NCBI GenBank assembly: GCA_028224375.1
Contig: JAOIVW010000007.1
Coordinates: 58,275 to 122,274 of the forward strand
Source: Hellea sp.
GTDB lineage: Bacteria; Pseudomonadota; Alphaproteobacteria; Caulobacterales; Maricaulaceae
Length of the DNA: 64,000 nt
Direction: 5' to 3'
The notes under the pieces: model-generated
The model's input: only the letters and a program-made list of their open reading frames with translations
Told to the model about the DNA's origin: nothing
Databases searched by the model: none
Translations under genes and position numbers: made by a program
In this document: one piece after another, positions 48,184 to 58,003 of the stretch
Layout of the letters: each line of letters begins with the position of its first letter
Position numbering within the stretch: the stretch's first letter is position 1

Positions 48184-50958
48184 TTGAGCGACGAAAATGA
48201 TACGCCCGAAGACGATGAGAATGAAGGGCCAGCCGGCCTTCCTGAAGGCGTGTCTCCTATAACAATCGAAGAGGAGATGAAGCGCTCCTACCTCGATTAC
48301 GCTATGTCTGTCATCGTCTCGCGGGCCATCCCTGATGTGCGTGATGGCTTGAAACCCGTTCACCGCCGTATCCTTTATTCTATGCATGAAAACGGCTTTA
48401 CGCGTGACAAAGCCTATAAAAAGTCTGCCCGTGTTGTGGGTGACGTTATCGGTAAATATCACCCGCATGGTGACAGCGCCGTTTATGACGCGCTTGTGCG
48501 TATGGCGCAGGATTTCTCTATGCGCCTGCCATTGCTGGACGGGCAGGGCAACTTTGGCTCTGTAGACGGCGATCCTCCGGCGGCGATGCGTTACACCGAA
48601 GTGCGTATGGACAGGCCCGCAGCGAGCCTGCTGGCGGATATTGAAAAGAATACAGTCAATTTTCAGGATAATTACGATTCCTCCGAGAGTGAACCTATTG
48701 TTCTGCCATCCCGTTTCCCGAATATCCTTGTAAATGGCGCCGGCGGTATCGCCGTGGGTATGGCCACGAATATCGCGCCGCATAACCTCGGTGAGGTGAT
48801 TGAGGCGACTCTGGCCCTGATGGATGATGGCAACTTGTCCGATGATGATTTGCTTGAAATCATACCCGGGCCTGATTTCCCGACAGGAGCCCTGATTATG
48901 GGCCGAAGCGGAGCTAAGTCTGGTGTTTTGACAGGCAAAGGCTCCGTAACCATGCGGGCCGTAACAAATGTCGAAGAAATCCGCAAAGACCGCTACGCCA
49001 TCATTGTCACTGAACTGCCATTCCAAGTCAATAAAGCCAATATGATCAAGAAGATAGCGGCGCTTGTTAATGAGAAGCGCATTGAAGGTATCTCAGCCGT
49101 ACGAGATGAATCAGACCGTGTCGGGATGCGCGTTGTTATTGAGCTTAAACGTGACGCCGTCGCAGATGTTGTTTTAAACCAGCTTTTCCGTTTTTCTCAA
49201 ATGCAGCAAAATTTCAGCTCAAATATGCTGGCGCTTAATGGCGGCAAGCCTGAGCAGATGAATGTGCGGCAAATGCTCGAAGCCTTTTTGGGCTTTCGCG
49301 AGGAAGTCATTGCGCGGCGCTCAAAGTTTGATCTCGCAAAAGCGCGGGCACGAGCCCATATTCTTGTCGGTCTAGCCACCGCTGTTGCGAATATCGATGA
49401 GATTATCAAAATCATTCGCGGCTCCGCTAACCCAAAGGACGCTAGAGAGAACTTAAAGTCCCGCAGATGGCAAGCCAAAGGCATGGAGGCGATGCTAAAG
49501 CTTATTGCTGATCCGCGGTCTATCCTCTTTGATGACGGCACCATTCAGCTGACGGACGAGCAAGCCAAAGCTATCCTTGATATGCGCCTGCTCAAGCTGA
49601 CGCAGCTAGGTATGGACGAAATTACCGCTGAAGTCGAAAAACTGGCGGCGACTATCACCGACTTGCTTGATATTTTACGCTCACGCGAACGCGTACAGGC
49701 CATTATCCGCGAAGAACTGACCGAAGTTAAAGACAAATTCGCAACGCCGCGCCGCTCTATCTTTACGGCTGGCGGCATGGACTTTGACGATGAAGACCTC
49801 ATCGCGGTTGAAGACATGGTCGTGACAGTGACGGCGGCGGGTTATGTTAAGCGTACACCGCTTGATACGTATCGCGCGCAGCGCCGCGGCGGCAAAGGCC
49901 GCTCGGGTATGTCTATGAAGGACGAAGATTACGTCACAACTGTCTTTGTGGCGACGACCCACACGCCGGTGCTGTTCTTTAGCTCTACGGGCATGTCTTA
50001 TAAACTTAAGGTCTGGAAGCTCCCGCTTGGCGGTCCTGCGACGCGCGGAAAGGCTTTGGTGAACTTGCTGCCGCTCGATCAAGACGAAACGATTAATTCC
50101 ATTATGGCGCTCCCTGAAGATGAGGAAAGCTGGAAAGAGCTGGACATCATGTTTGCGGCGCGCTCTGGCGGCGTAAGACGTAATTCACTAGCTGATTTCA
50201 CCCGCGTAAACCGCAATGGTAAAATCGCGATGAAGCCTGATGAGGGCGACGGTATTGTTGATGTCAGGCTCTGTACTGAAGACGATGATATTGTTCTAAC
50301 AACCGCTATGGGTAAAGCCTTGCGCTGCCGCGTGACGGATGTGCGCCGCTTTGTTGGACGTACTTCGTCCGGTGTTCGCGGTATCAAACTGGCTGAAGGT
50401 GATGAAGTTATCTCTATGGCTGTTCTGCATCATGTCGATGTCGAAACCGATGAAGCGCGGGCTTATATGAAGCACGCCAATGCGATGCGCCGCGCGCTTG
50501 GGGAAGGGGATGATGAAACCTCTGAGGATGTCGATATTGAGAGCAGCTTAGATGACGCGCGTATCAATGAGCTTGGCGGAAAAGAGCAATTCTTACTGAC
50601 GCTCGCCGATGACGGTTTTGGTAAGCGTAGCTCGAGCTATGATTATCGCTGCATGAATCGCGGCGGGCAGGGCGTTACGGCACAAGAGCTGTCCCGAAAG
50701 GGCGCTGATAATGCCCGTCTGGTGCGAAGCTTCACCATTGAAGATGATAATCAGCTTATGATCGTGACCGATGGCGGCCAGCTCATACGCTGTCCAGTCA
50801 AAAATATTCGTATTGTCTCGCGCAGCTCTCGCGGCGTTACTGTTATTCGCGTCAAAGATGACGAACGCGTCGTCAGCCTAGAGCGCATTGAAGAGAATGA
50901 AGACGAGAATGATGCCGCTGATGACATTACGGAAACGCCAGAAGCTCCTGAAACTTAA
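48184..50958 (+). CDS. gyrA: DNA gyrase subunit A
   Basis: 924 residues, longer than the E. coli protein (875), mostly from an acidic N-terminus, an acidic insert in the C-terminal domain and an acidic tail. The catalytic Tyr is Y137 (AAMRYTEVR). The quinolone-region residues S98 and D102 ([10 protein letters not shown]) are wild type. The GyrA box appears as QRRGGKG. Translation starts at a TTG after GGGACGGA; no in-frame ATG is near. Confidence 0.98.
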   Translation: MSDENDTPEDDENEGPAGLPEGVSPITIEEEMKRSYLDYAMSVIVSRAIPDVRDGLKPVHRRILYSMHENGFTRDKAYKKSARVVGDVIGKYHPHGDSAVYDALVRMAQDFSMRLPLLDGQGNFGSVDGDPPAAMRYTEVRMDRPAASLLADIEKNTVNFQDNYDSSESEPIVLPSRFPNILVNGAGGIAVGMATNIAPHNLGEVIEATLALMDDGNLSDDDLLEIIPGPDFPTGALIMGRSGAKSGVLTGKGSVTMRAVTNVEEIRKDRYAIIVTELPFQVNKANMIKKIAALVNEKRIEGISAVRDESDRVGMRVVIELKRDAVADVVLNQLFRFSQMQQNFSSNMLALNGGKPEQMNVRQMLEAFLGFREEVIARRSKFDLAKARARAHILVGLATAVANIDEIIKIIRGSANPKDARENLKSRRWQAKGMEAMLKLIADPRSILFDDGTIQLTDEQAKAILDMRLLKLTQLGMDEITAEVEKLAATITDLLDILRSRERVQAIIREELTEVKDKFATPRRSIFTAGGMDFDDEDLIAVEDMVVTVTAAGYVKRTPLDTYRAQRRGGKGRSGMSMKDEDYVTTVFVATTHTPVLFFSSTGMSYKLKVWKLPLGGPATRGKALVNLLPLDQDETINSIMALPEDEESWKELDIMFAARSGGVRRNSLADFTRVNRNGKIAMKPDEGDGIVDVRLCTEDDDIVLTTAMGKALRCRVTDVRRFVGRTSSGVRGIKLAEGDEVISMAVLHHVDVETDEARAYMKHANAMRRALGEGDDETSEDVDIESSLDDARINELGGKEQFLLTLADDGFGKRSSSYDYRCMNRGGQGVTAQELSRKGADNARLVRSFTIEDDNQLMIVTDGGQLIRCPVKNIRIVSRSSRGVTVIRVKDDERVVSLERIEENEDENDAADDITETPEAPET

Positions 50959-50974
50959 GTCTTTTTAGTAAATA

Positions 50975-52159
50975 TCAAGCTGTGGCAGCCTGCGTCCACC
51001 TGGCCTCGAGCCGCGCTTTTGCTTTGGGGTCAATATTCACTTTTGACAAGTCTCCATCAGCCCAATCCATCACCCGTTTATCCATCACGGCAAACCATAG
51101 CGGCGGAAAAAAAGCCATAGCGAAGCATCCGCCATAACCTGTCGGCAAGGTTGGGACATCTTTATAATCACGCAAGACCTGATAAGGCCGCTGCGGATAG
51201 GCATGATGATCCGAATGCCGTTGGAGGTGAAATGAGAGCAGGTTGGAATAGGTATGGTTGGTATTCCAGCTATGTTTAGGCTGGCAGCGTTCATATTTCC
51301 CATTCGCTAGCTTTTCTCGCTTAAGGCCATAATGTTCGACGTAATTGGCTTGGGTGAGGGCCAACCACGCTAGAAAATGATGCGGGATGAGGAAGAGAAA
51401 TATCGGCCAGCCAAATAGAGCGACAAACAATGCGGTTAACCCCAATGTGACCGCATAGACTTGCAAAACATCATTGTGAATGGACCAAAAGCTTCGGCCT
51501 TGTTTCTCAAGCCGCTGCTTTTCATAAGATGTGCCGCGTTTAAATGTGCCGGATAATTCGCGCACCATGAAAGCGTAAAAGGTCTCGCCCATGCGGGAGC
51601 TTGCAGGGTCTTCGGGTGTCGCGACCCATGTGTGATGACCCTTATTGTGTTCAATATTAAAGTGCCCATAGCCCATAATCATATTACCGATTTTAGCGGA
51701 GAGGCGGTCGAGCTTATTGGATTTATGGCCCAGCTCATGGGTCATGACCATCACGCCGCCGCTATTCGCGCCCACACCAATAATCAAGGCCAGTATGGCC
51801 CACCAGGGCAGGTCTTGTGTGCCGACGAACACAACAAACGCCAAGAATACGGCTATGGCGATATATACCATGCTATGGACGGTAAAGCGGTAGTAATTAT
51901 CCGCTATCATAGCATTCACGACCTCTTCAGGCGGGTTATGGGGGTCTTGCCCCAGAATGGCATCCATTAGCGGCGCGAAAGCATAGAAAAATAACATAGG
52001 TATCAATGTGACGATGGGGTTCTTGCCCAGCGCAAAATAAAGCCCAATAGAGAGCAGGGCGACCATGGGCGAAATAATGATAAGCCAATACATGTGCCGC
52101 TTGGTGTCGCGGTAGACGATTTGGCTCCCGTCCTCTGCTGTTCCCGTAAAGCTTGTCAT
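50975..52159 (-). CDS. alkB: Alkane 1-monooxygenase, AlkB-type di-iron membrane hydroxylase
   Basis: 394 residues. The histidine boxes are HELGHK (141-146), EHNKGHH (170-176) and LQRHSDHH, with the accessory NYVEHYG motif; membrane helices are concentrated in residues 25-130 and 230-270. It hydroxylates terminal carbons of medium-chain alkanes using O2 and electrons from rubredoxin, which is not encoded nearby. The ATG at 52159 overlaps the arsR stop (ATGA); the 14-codon extension upstream lies inside arsR and is not used. Confidence 0.94.
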   Translation of the reverse strand: MTSFTGTAEDGSQIVYRDTKRHMYWLIIISPMVALLSIGLYFALGKNPIVTLIPMLFFYAFAPLMDAILGQDPHNPPEEVVNAMIADNYYRFTVHSMVYIAIAVFLAFVVFVGTQDLPWWAILALIIGVGANSGGVMVMTHELGHKSNKLDRLSAKIGNMIMGYGHFNIEHNKGHHTWVATPEDPASSRMGETFYAFMVRELSGTFKRGTSYEKQRLEKQGRSFWSIHNDVLQVYAVTLGLTALFVALFGWPIFLFLIPHHFLAWLALTQANYVEHYGLKREKLANGKYERCQPKHSWNTNHTYSNLLSFHLQRHSDHHAYPQRPYQVLRDYKDVPTLPTGYGGCFAMAFFPPLWFAVMDKRVMDWADGDLSKVNIDPKAKARLEARWTQAATA

Positions 52160-52539
52160 GCGGCGTCTCCGGTTTCGGATATGTCTTGGAAGGGAAGGCA
52201 CAACTCTGCCATGGGCTGTAAGGCTTCTAATATGAGGCTGACTTTGTTGACGATATAGGGCCCATCTAAATCATAAAAAACTTGACGGCCTTCTTTGCGC
52301 GAGGCCGTTATACCTGCTTGCTCCAGTGTGTTGAGGTGACGTGAAATCACAGATCTATCCTGAGACAGCCCCCGAGCAATGGTGGACACATCACAAGCGC
52401 CCAAAAGGATAAGCTTTTTTACAATCTGAACGCGGGCCGGGTCGGTCAGGGCTTTTAGAAAGCGCGTATCCAAAACACCAATCGCGGCCTCCGCCATAGC
52501 TTGATGTTCCTGCGAGTCTTTGACATTATCATTTTTCAT
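52156..52539 (-). CDS. ArsR-family winged-helix regulator, coupled to alkB
   Basis: 127 residues with the ArsR fold: FLKALTDPARVQIVKKLILLGACDVSTIARGLSQDRSVISRHLNTLEQAGITASRKEGRQVFYDLDG. No Cys-rich metal site such as ELCVCDL is present; C44 and C111 are scattered, so the signal is probably not arsenite. A GTG at 52557 is also open. Neither start has a Shine-Dalgarno. It overlaps alkB by four bases and likely controls it through the inverted repeat upstream. Confidence 0.85.
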   Translation of the reverse strand: MKNDNVKDSQEHQAMAEAAIGVLDTRFLKALTDPARVQIVKKLILLGACDVSTIARGLSQDRSVISRHLNTLEQAGITASRKEGRQVFYDLDGPYIVNKVSLILEALQPMAELCLPFQDISETGDAA

Positions 52540-52546
52540 ACGTGTA

Positions 52547-52568
52547 TATGTGCACACAAATGCACATA
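52547..52568. promoter_or_regulatory. Perfect inverted repeat, candidate ArsR-type operator
   Basis: TATGTGCA, six bases, TGCACATA: an exact 8-6-8 inverted repeat ending 8 bases ahead of the arsR ATG. Its position suits autorepression of the arsR-alkB operon. Confidence 0.6.
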
Positions 52569-53987
52569 AAGCAATAGGTGTTTACGTTCTGCAATAGGGT
52601 AGGCAGAAATGGTGCATCGTAAATATGATATATATCAATGGCTTATGTCGTAATAATAAGTCGCGATATTCAAAATAAACCAATTGAATCTTGGCTACGC
52701 TATCCTCGGGGCTCCTATGTAGGGGTGTTGCAGATATTTATCTATAAATCGCGAAGAGCGTAGTTTCGGTATAGCATATCAATCTAATATACTGTTTTTA
52801 ATCGTAAAATATGGTCATTGCGCAACATTTACGTTACTTGATTAGTATTAGTACATTTGTTGCGTTTTAAATTTAGACTTTGAGGGGCGTTTCCCGCTTG
52901 CGGAAGACGTTCCTGAAAGTACGCAAGCGAAGCGCGGCAGGGATATCATGTCGCCTTGTGGTGCAAAGCTGATATTAGAAATAACCCAGCTGAGAACTTG
53001 CTTTGACGTAAAGCAGACATTCTCGTACATATTTCTTTGTCATAATCATCACTCCACATACTCAGTTTATTGTATGTGTTACGACGACCACTTGAATTCG
53101 CAGTTTCGTAATAGCCGCTGGCAATGTTTGAGGTTTTAGCTGTAATACGCTTCCTCTAAGACGTTCGGTTTTTCGTCAATTTAGTGAATGCTTACGTTAG
53201 GTATAATTGAAGTCACCAGTTACATCAGAGATTAGGTAGTCAGTTGGCATTAAAATTTAAGCGCAATCTAATAATTTTTCTTGAACCTCTTTTATAATAC
53301 CAACGCGGTCCATATCGATAATCTTTCAATGTCGCTCTATAGGGTAGAAACCATCCGGTGCAGCTTGATTCAAGTTGCAGGGCTGAGTTTTATCTTTAGC
53401 AGCTACCCCGGTCAGCATAAGTATAAAAACCAATGGCCATGTCATACGGTCCGAGGCCACGAAGGCCTTAGCCCGGAGAAACAAATCCAATTTGTTCTGG
53501 AGGCGGGACATGGCACCACGATCCAAAACGGACTGGATATGTCAATGGCCGTGCCGGAAGCGGAAGTTCCAAAGGCAGACATCATTCAGGAGTTCGGAGC
53601 AGCGGATGATAACTACGACTAAGGCTTCGGCTAGAACGCATTTGAAATAACTCAAGATATCGCTCTCATGGCGTAGTCATCATAGATAAACTTCAGTCTT
53701 AGTTGTTTCTATTTTTGGAATTATGACTTCTTGATGATATACGTTTATTTGTTGGCGGTTCCTGAGTTTATCAAAGGTAGCTAATGACTTGGTGGCCAAG
53801 TCACAGGATTTGACCCGCTTACCAATCCTATCAAATACTGCAGCACTTTCGCCAAGAATAGTTCCGTAACCCGTTAAAATCATTGCGCTTTCTTCATCGA
53901 CCTCGAATGCTTTAGACACCGATAGCATAGCAGCCTATGAGGTGTGTTGAGCTTTTAGGATAACCTTTGAAAGTTGTGGGGTACGTG
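52569..53987. other. Gene-poor, AT-rich and probably decayed region
   Basis: About 1.4 kb with no convincing gene. It is AT-rich up to about 53300. Around 53380-53625 the composition changes and frames of 113 codons (+, 53281-53622) and 66 codons (-, 53326-53526) overlap on opposite strands. Neither has a Shine-Dalgarno or a recognisable family. An 82-codon minus frame (53680-53928) follows the kinase stop and looks protein-like, but also lacks a ribosome site. I read this as remnants of lost genes. No terminal inverted repeats or transposase motifs were found. Confidence 0.55.
52625..52638. promoter_or_regulatory. FNR/CRP-family-like box upstream of arsR-alkB
   Basis: ATGATATATATCAA matches TTGAT-N4-ATCAA in all but the first base. 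If it worked at -41.5, transcription would start near 52590, a reasonable distance from arsR. It could be chance in this AT-rich DNA. Confidence 0.3.
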
Positions 53988-56528
53988 TCATCCGCAACCT
54001 GATTCATCAAAAAGAGAATTTGTTATTATAATGTCTGAGGCATAGTCCACGATTTCACCCCAGCGATCCTCCGAATAAGTCCACAGCTCTTTTGCTTGGC
54101 TGAGATGGTCGCAAATAAGAACTTGTTTATTCCCGCCCATAAGCTTTTGTTCAATCATATAGATATAGGCTTTTTCATTATGAGTGACGGCATCTTCCAG
54201 ATAGGCATTGCGAAAATCTGGTGCGCCTGCCTTGAAGTTATCAATCATCATCTTGGCTTTGTCGTTATACTCATGTGCTTTTTCAAAATCCAAAAAGAAG
54301 CGCGTCTGAATGTAGCTGTGCAGCTTAATATTATAATAGCTTGCTTCGATATGTGTAAAGGTCTGGGCATCATAAGGCGCGATCTGCGCGAGCATTTGGT
54401 CGCTGCGTTTAAGCATTTTAATTACGCGCTCCACTAATTTGTCATCTCCTGAAATTGGGGGGTAACCCTTCGCTCGGGTTTTTAACTCGGCAGCAGTATA
54501 AGTCGCATCGTCTTTAGTGAGTTCCTCAACCATGTCGTTAAAAGTGAAGCTCCAGTCCTTATCCACCAAAGACATCAAAATTTGATTTTCCGCGCTCCGT
54601 ACATATTGGTAAATGTTTCTCGTATTAGTTGGCTCTTTTAGTAAAAGCCCGTCAATTAATTCTAAGGACCTTTGGCCGTCCTTGAGCCCTTGTTCGTATC
54701 TCATCTTTTGTTGGAGAGTTACATTTATGCCAAACTCTCTGTATTTTACAAAAGGACCATGAGCGATGCTTCTCAAATAAGCAGCGTATTGAGAAATAGT
54801 TCCCTTATCATCTGGATAGGTGCTGATTAAATCTTCATATTCTTTACGAATTTTGGATTGGAGTTCTTTATTATTTTGAAACTCGCTTGGGTCACTGTAG
54901 AATAAATCTAATAATTTTACGCGCATGTAACCCAGGTGAACGTCGGTACTATTCATTGTATCTATCAAAGATGCATAGCGTTCTTTCGAATCTTTCAAAA
55001 AATCTTGCCCTGCCTCCATATCGCCCTGATGATACATAAGGGCATAGGCATAATCATGTTCCGTCTCAGCTAAGGCCAGTTGCAAGTCAAGATTTTCAGG
55101 ATTAGACGCTTCAAGAGACTTTAGCGTTTTCAAACTTTCTTTAAAATGCTCAAACGCTGTACCAGGGTCACCAATATTTGCTCCTCCTGCTACGGTCAGA
55201 ATTTTGCCAAGCTGTGCATGGCCCATAGCGTAATCAAATAAAACGGCGGGGTCACTATTTGCTGCTTTTGATAGTACGTCTAGATATTTAGCTGATATTT
55301 CGGTAACCTGTCTTTGCACGGGTAAGGTTCCTGGTATTGTACGTAGACTTTCAGGTAGATCATCAAGCAAAAATGTCGTCATCTCTCGTGTTTCGGATAA
55401 GCGCTCTGCTGCAAAAATATTAGCCGTTTGCGCCCGTGTGTGATTAAAATATCCGACCGCGGCTGCCACCGCGACCAATGCCGCTAAACCACTGGTGATT
55501 TTTTGACGCTTTAAAAACTTCTCTACCTTGTAGATTGGTCCACCTTGAAATGCCGTTACGGGACGATTGCGCTGAAACGATAAGATGTCTTGCATCAATG
55601 CGTTAACAGTTGAGTAGCGGTCTGTCGGGTCAGCTTTTGTAGCTTTGCTAACGATAGCCTTTATATCGCGCGAGGGCGTTCTGCTTTCAAGTAATGCTTC
55701 TAACAACTTTCCTAAGGAATAAATATCCGACAGCGTATTTGCGGCTGCGCCTTTTGAGCGTTCAGGGGCAGCGAATCCGGGCGTAAAGCTAAGACTATCT
55801 AGGGAGCCTTTTGATACTATAGGCGGTGTGGTTTCATCTAAAGTTTTAGAAATGCCGAAATCAATCAACTTAACGTCACCTGCGTGCGTGACCAATACAT
55901 TATTGGGTGTAATATCGCGGTGGACGATTAAATTTTGATGAGCGTAGCTTATGGCTTGGCAAGCATGTGTGAATAGCTTCAATTTATCTGATTCAGTCAG
56001 ATTATTAGCCTGTGCGAAATCTGTAATAGAGGCTCCGTCTACATATTCCATAATGATATAAGGTGCGCCATCTATTGTTGTACCGCCATCATAAAGCCTG
56101 GCAATGTTGGGATGAGAAAAATCTGCTAATGTTTGGCGCTCACGCTCAAACCTTTCAACAAGGGGTTCCGATAATACGCCTGGCCTGATGACCTTAATGG
56201 CGACATTATGCGTAAAATCTCCGGCCTTACGTTCGGCCTTATAAACAGCGCCCATACCGCCTTTTCCGATAAGTTCTAAGATACGGTATGACCCTATTTC
56301 CGTATTGGATAAATCCTCTTCGTCACCTTCAAAGACCGCATGGCCCGTTAGGATTTTTGACCCGCTCTGTGCGTCAAGATTAAGCAGATCCTGCGTGCGT
56401 TGGAATAAATCTATATCGTCACCAGCTATTTTTTTAATGAAAGAAATTCGTTCGTCATTCGGGCGTTTTAGAGCGCGCTCAAAAAGGTCTAGCGCTCTTA
56501 TTTCTATGTTATTCTTTGGTGTTTTCAT
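53988..56528 (-). CDS. Transmembrane Ser/Thr protein kinase with extracytoplasmic helical-repeat domain
   Basis: 846 residues. A Hanks-type kinase domain (about 80-335) has GKGGMGAVYKAE (88-99), the ATP Lys in VAIKV (112), HRD (203-205) and DFG (223-225). The catalytic-loop Lys that usually follows HRD is Thr207 (HRDITPNN), seen in some bacterial kinases. One membrane helix lies at about 345-365; the remaining 480 residues are TPR-like and probably periplasmic. It faces an ECF sigma gene divergently and has the locus-specific TGACCC-N17-CGCCTA promoter at 56577-56605. Confidence 0.92.
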   Translation of the reverse strand: MKTPKNNIEIRALDLFERALKRPNDERISFIKKIAGDDIDLFQRTQDLLNLDAQSGSKILTGHAVFEGDEEDLSNTEIGSYRILELIGKGGMGAVYKAERKAGDFTHNVAIKVIRPGVLSEPLVERFERERQTLADFSHPNIARLYDGGTTIDGAPYIIMEYVDGASITDFAQANNLTESDKLKLFTHACQAISYAHQNLIVHRDITPNNVLVTHAGDVKLIDFGISKTLDETTPPIVSKGSLDSLSFTPGFAAPERSKGAAANTLSDIYSLGKLLEALLESRTPSRDIKAIVSKATKADPTDRYSTVNALMQDILSFQRNRPVTAFQGGPIYKVEKFLKRQKITSGLAALVAVAAAVGYFNHTRAQTANIFAAERLSETREMTTFLLDDLPESLRTIPGTLPVQRQVTEISAKYLDVLSKAANSDPAVLFDYAMGHAQLGKILTVAGGANIGDPGTAFEHFKESLKTLKSLEASNPENLDLQLALAETEHDYAYALMYHQGDMEAGQDFLKDSKERYASLIDTMNSTDVHLGYMRVKLLDLFYSDPSEFQNNKELQSKIRKEYEDLISTYPDDKGTISQYAAYLRSIAHGPFVKYREFGINVTLQQKMRYEQGLKDGQRSLELIDGLLLKEPTNTRNIYQYVRSAENQILMSLVDKDWSFTFNDMVEELTKDDATYTAAELKTRAKGYPPISGDDKLVERVIKMLKRSDQMLAQIAPYDAQTFTHIEASYYNIKLHSYIQTRFFLDFEKAHEYNDKAKMMIDNFKAGAPDFRNAYLEDAVTHNEKAYIYMIEQKLMGGNKQVLICDHLSQAKELWTYSEDRWGEIVDYASDIIITNSLFDESGCG

Positions 56529-56576
56529 GTCCGGGCCCCGTCATGTGTCATAAAAGAGTATAAACTCCCTACACAC

Positions 56577-56607
56577 TAGGCGCAATATATCCGGATTACG
56601 GGTCAAA
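56577..56607 (-). promoter_or_regulatory. ECF-type promoter of the kinase gene (motif copy 1)
   Basis: On the minus strand: TTTGACCCGT, 12 bases, TTGCGCCTA. In -35/-10 terms this is TGACCC (56605-56600), N17, CGCCTA (56582-56577). Predicted transcription start is about 40 bases before the kinase ATG. The same element precedes the phosphatase and RTX genes. Confidence 0.7.
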
Positions 56608-56673
56608 CTAATTGAAAATAAATTATTTTACCTCGTCGATAGAAACCGCTATTGGCTAACTGGGCGGAATAAT

Positions 56674-57258
56674 ATGGGCTTTTCAGAACAAACAAAAATT
56701 GACGATGATATTACGTCCTTATTGAAAGCGTGGCGGGATGGGTCGACTAATGCCCGGGATCAATTATTTTCGCAACTTTACAAAGAACTTCGGCTTCTAT
56801 CCGCAGCTCTCCTACGCAATGAAGGGCGCATCTCACTCTCCACTGGTGATTTGGTGAATGATGCCGCTGCGCGCCTAATTCGCTTAGATAACATAGATTG
56901 GCAAGATAAGGCACATTTTATGGCGCTTTCAGCGCGTATGATGCGGCGGGTCTTGGTTGACCATGCCCGTAAAAAAGATGCCGATAAGCGCCACCATCAA
57001 AAAGTGACATTAGTCACGCATTTAGTGGGTGGTGGTTCTGAAACTGTCAGTATTCAGAAGCTCGAACATGCCCTTTTGCGCCTTAATGTTATTGATCCTG
57101 TTAGGGCGGAGATTGTAGAAATGCGCTATTATGGGGGCATGTCATTGGAGGAAATCGGGGCTGTCGTGGACATGTCACCTTCTACAATAAAAAGAAATTG
57201 GCGCGCCTCGAGGGCTTGGCTGTTAAGTGCTATGCAAGAGGACGGCTTAGAGTCTTAA
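56674..57258 (+). CDS. ECF sigma factor, kinase-associated type (ECF43/TIGR02999-like)
   Basis: 194 residues. Region 2 is LLKAWRDGSTNARDQLFSQLYKELRLLSAALLRNE...STGDLVNDAAARLIRL, and region 4 is RAEIVEMRYYGGMSLEEIGAVVDMSPSTIKRNWRASRAWL. The region-2.2 segment has Ser56-Thr57-Gly-Asp where most ECFs have an acidic DxED motif. In the related EcfP of Vibrio parahaemolyticus, phosphorylation of a region-2 Thr by its kinase PknT activates the factor. No anti-sigma gene is present. It is divergent from the kinase and convergent (four-base overlap) with the phosphatase. Confidence 0.9.
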   Translation: MGFSEQTKIDDDITSLLKAWRDGSTNARDQLFSQLYKELRLLSAALLRNEGRISLSTGDLVNDAAARLIRLDNIDWQDKAHFMALSARMMRRVLVDHARKKDADKRHHQKVTLVTHLVGGGSETVSIQKLEHALLRLNVIDPVRAEIVEMRYYGGMSLEEIGAVVDMSPSTIKRNWRASRAWLLSAMQEDGLES

Positions 57259-57956
57259 TCACTAAATAAAAAGCGTGGTTTTTCATCAAGGGCTAAAATC
57301 ACGGCAGATAAAGGCCCCCCATAGCAGGCGCCCGTATCGACATTTATACGGCGGCCATCCTTTGATATATCAGGATAGTCGGTAAGGGTCGGTGTGTGAC
57401 CGTGGATAACCGTTGCGCCATTTAGCGCGGGATTAATCCAATGCTCACTTTCAAAAAAAGTGGCATTTCGCGTCCAGAGATGCACGGCTTCATCATGCTT
57501 AGGATAAGTTTCAGGATTTATGCCTGCATGAACGAAGATCAAGTTGCGGGACTTATCTTGGTATATAGAGGGCAGGTTTTCTATCCAGCTAAGGTGGGTT
57601 TGTAATTTTAATTTTTGGTTTTCCTCTTGGTAACTGGCCAGAGTTTGCTCCCCGCCATTTACCAACCAGTGCTTCAAGGCCGTTCTTTTAGGAGATTGAT
57701 GAGCTTGAAGCATGAGTATTTCATGATTGCCTTTCAGATTGATGACCTCGAAATCCTCATCGTCATCTAAGCTTTGGATATAATCTAGTACGCCATAACT
57801 ATTTGGGCCGCGATCGACATAATCACCTAAATGTATGCGTGTGTGCGGGCGGCCGGGATAAAGTGAATTATGAAACTGTGATATACGCTCATGTAGGGCG
57901 CGCAGCTTTGCGAGCTCTCCGTGAATGTCTCCAATGGCATAATATACAAGACTCAT
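57255..57956 (-). CDS. PPP-family Ser/Thr phosphatase (metallophosphoesterase)
   Basis: 233 residues with all metal and phosphate motifs of PPP phosphatases: GDIHGE (9-14), GDYVDRG, KGNHE, HAGI and HGHTPT. It is close to lambda-type and ApaH-like phosphatases; protein dephosphorylation is likely given the neighbouring kinase, but Ap4A hydrolysis is not excluded. The ATG at 57956 gives the family N-terminus; the longer frame adds 12 codons. Its promoter region carries the shared TGACCC-N17-CGCCTA motif. Confidence 0.9.
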   Translation of the reverse strand: MSLVYYAIGDIHGELAKLRALHERISQFHNSLYPGRPHTRIHLGDYVDRGPNSYGVLDYIQSLDDDEDFEVINLKGNHEILMLQAHQSPKRTALKHWLVNGGEQTLASYQEENQKLKLQTHLSWIENLPSIYQDKSRNLIFVHAGINPETYPKHDEAVHLWTRNATFFESEHWINPALNGATVIHGHTPTLTDYPDISKDGRRINVDTGACYGGPLSAVILALDEKPRFLFSD

Positions 57957-58003
57957 AAATTTACGTACGCTCTCACAGTTCAGCCAACACATAGCTATTA
58001 TAT

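Noticed and set aside
48094..49026. 310-codon minus-strand ORF opposite gyrA
   Set aside because: Lies antisense to the highly conserved gyrA; His/Arg-rich shadow translation.
53281..53622. 113-codon plus-strand ORF
   Set aside because: No ribosome site, no recognisable family, overlaps a minus-strand frame; more likely remnant DNA.
53809..53840. Another TTTGACCCG sequence near the kinase 3' end
   Set aside because: No CGCCT element occurs 17 bases downstream, so it does not match the bipartite ECF promoter motif.
53680..53928. 82-codon minus-strand ORF after the kinase gene
   Set aside because: Protein-like composition but no Shine-Dalgarno and no family; kept only as part of the decayed region.
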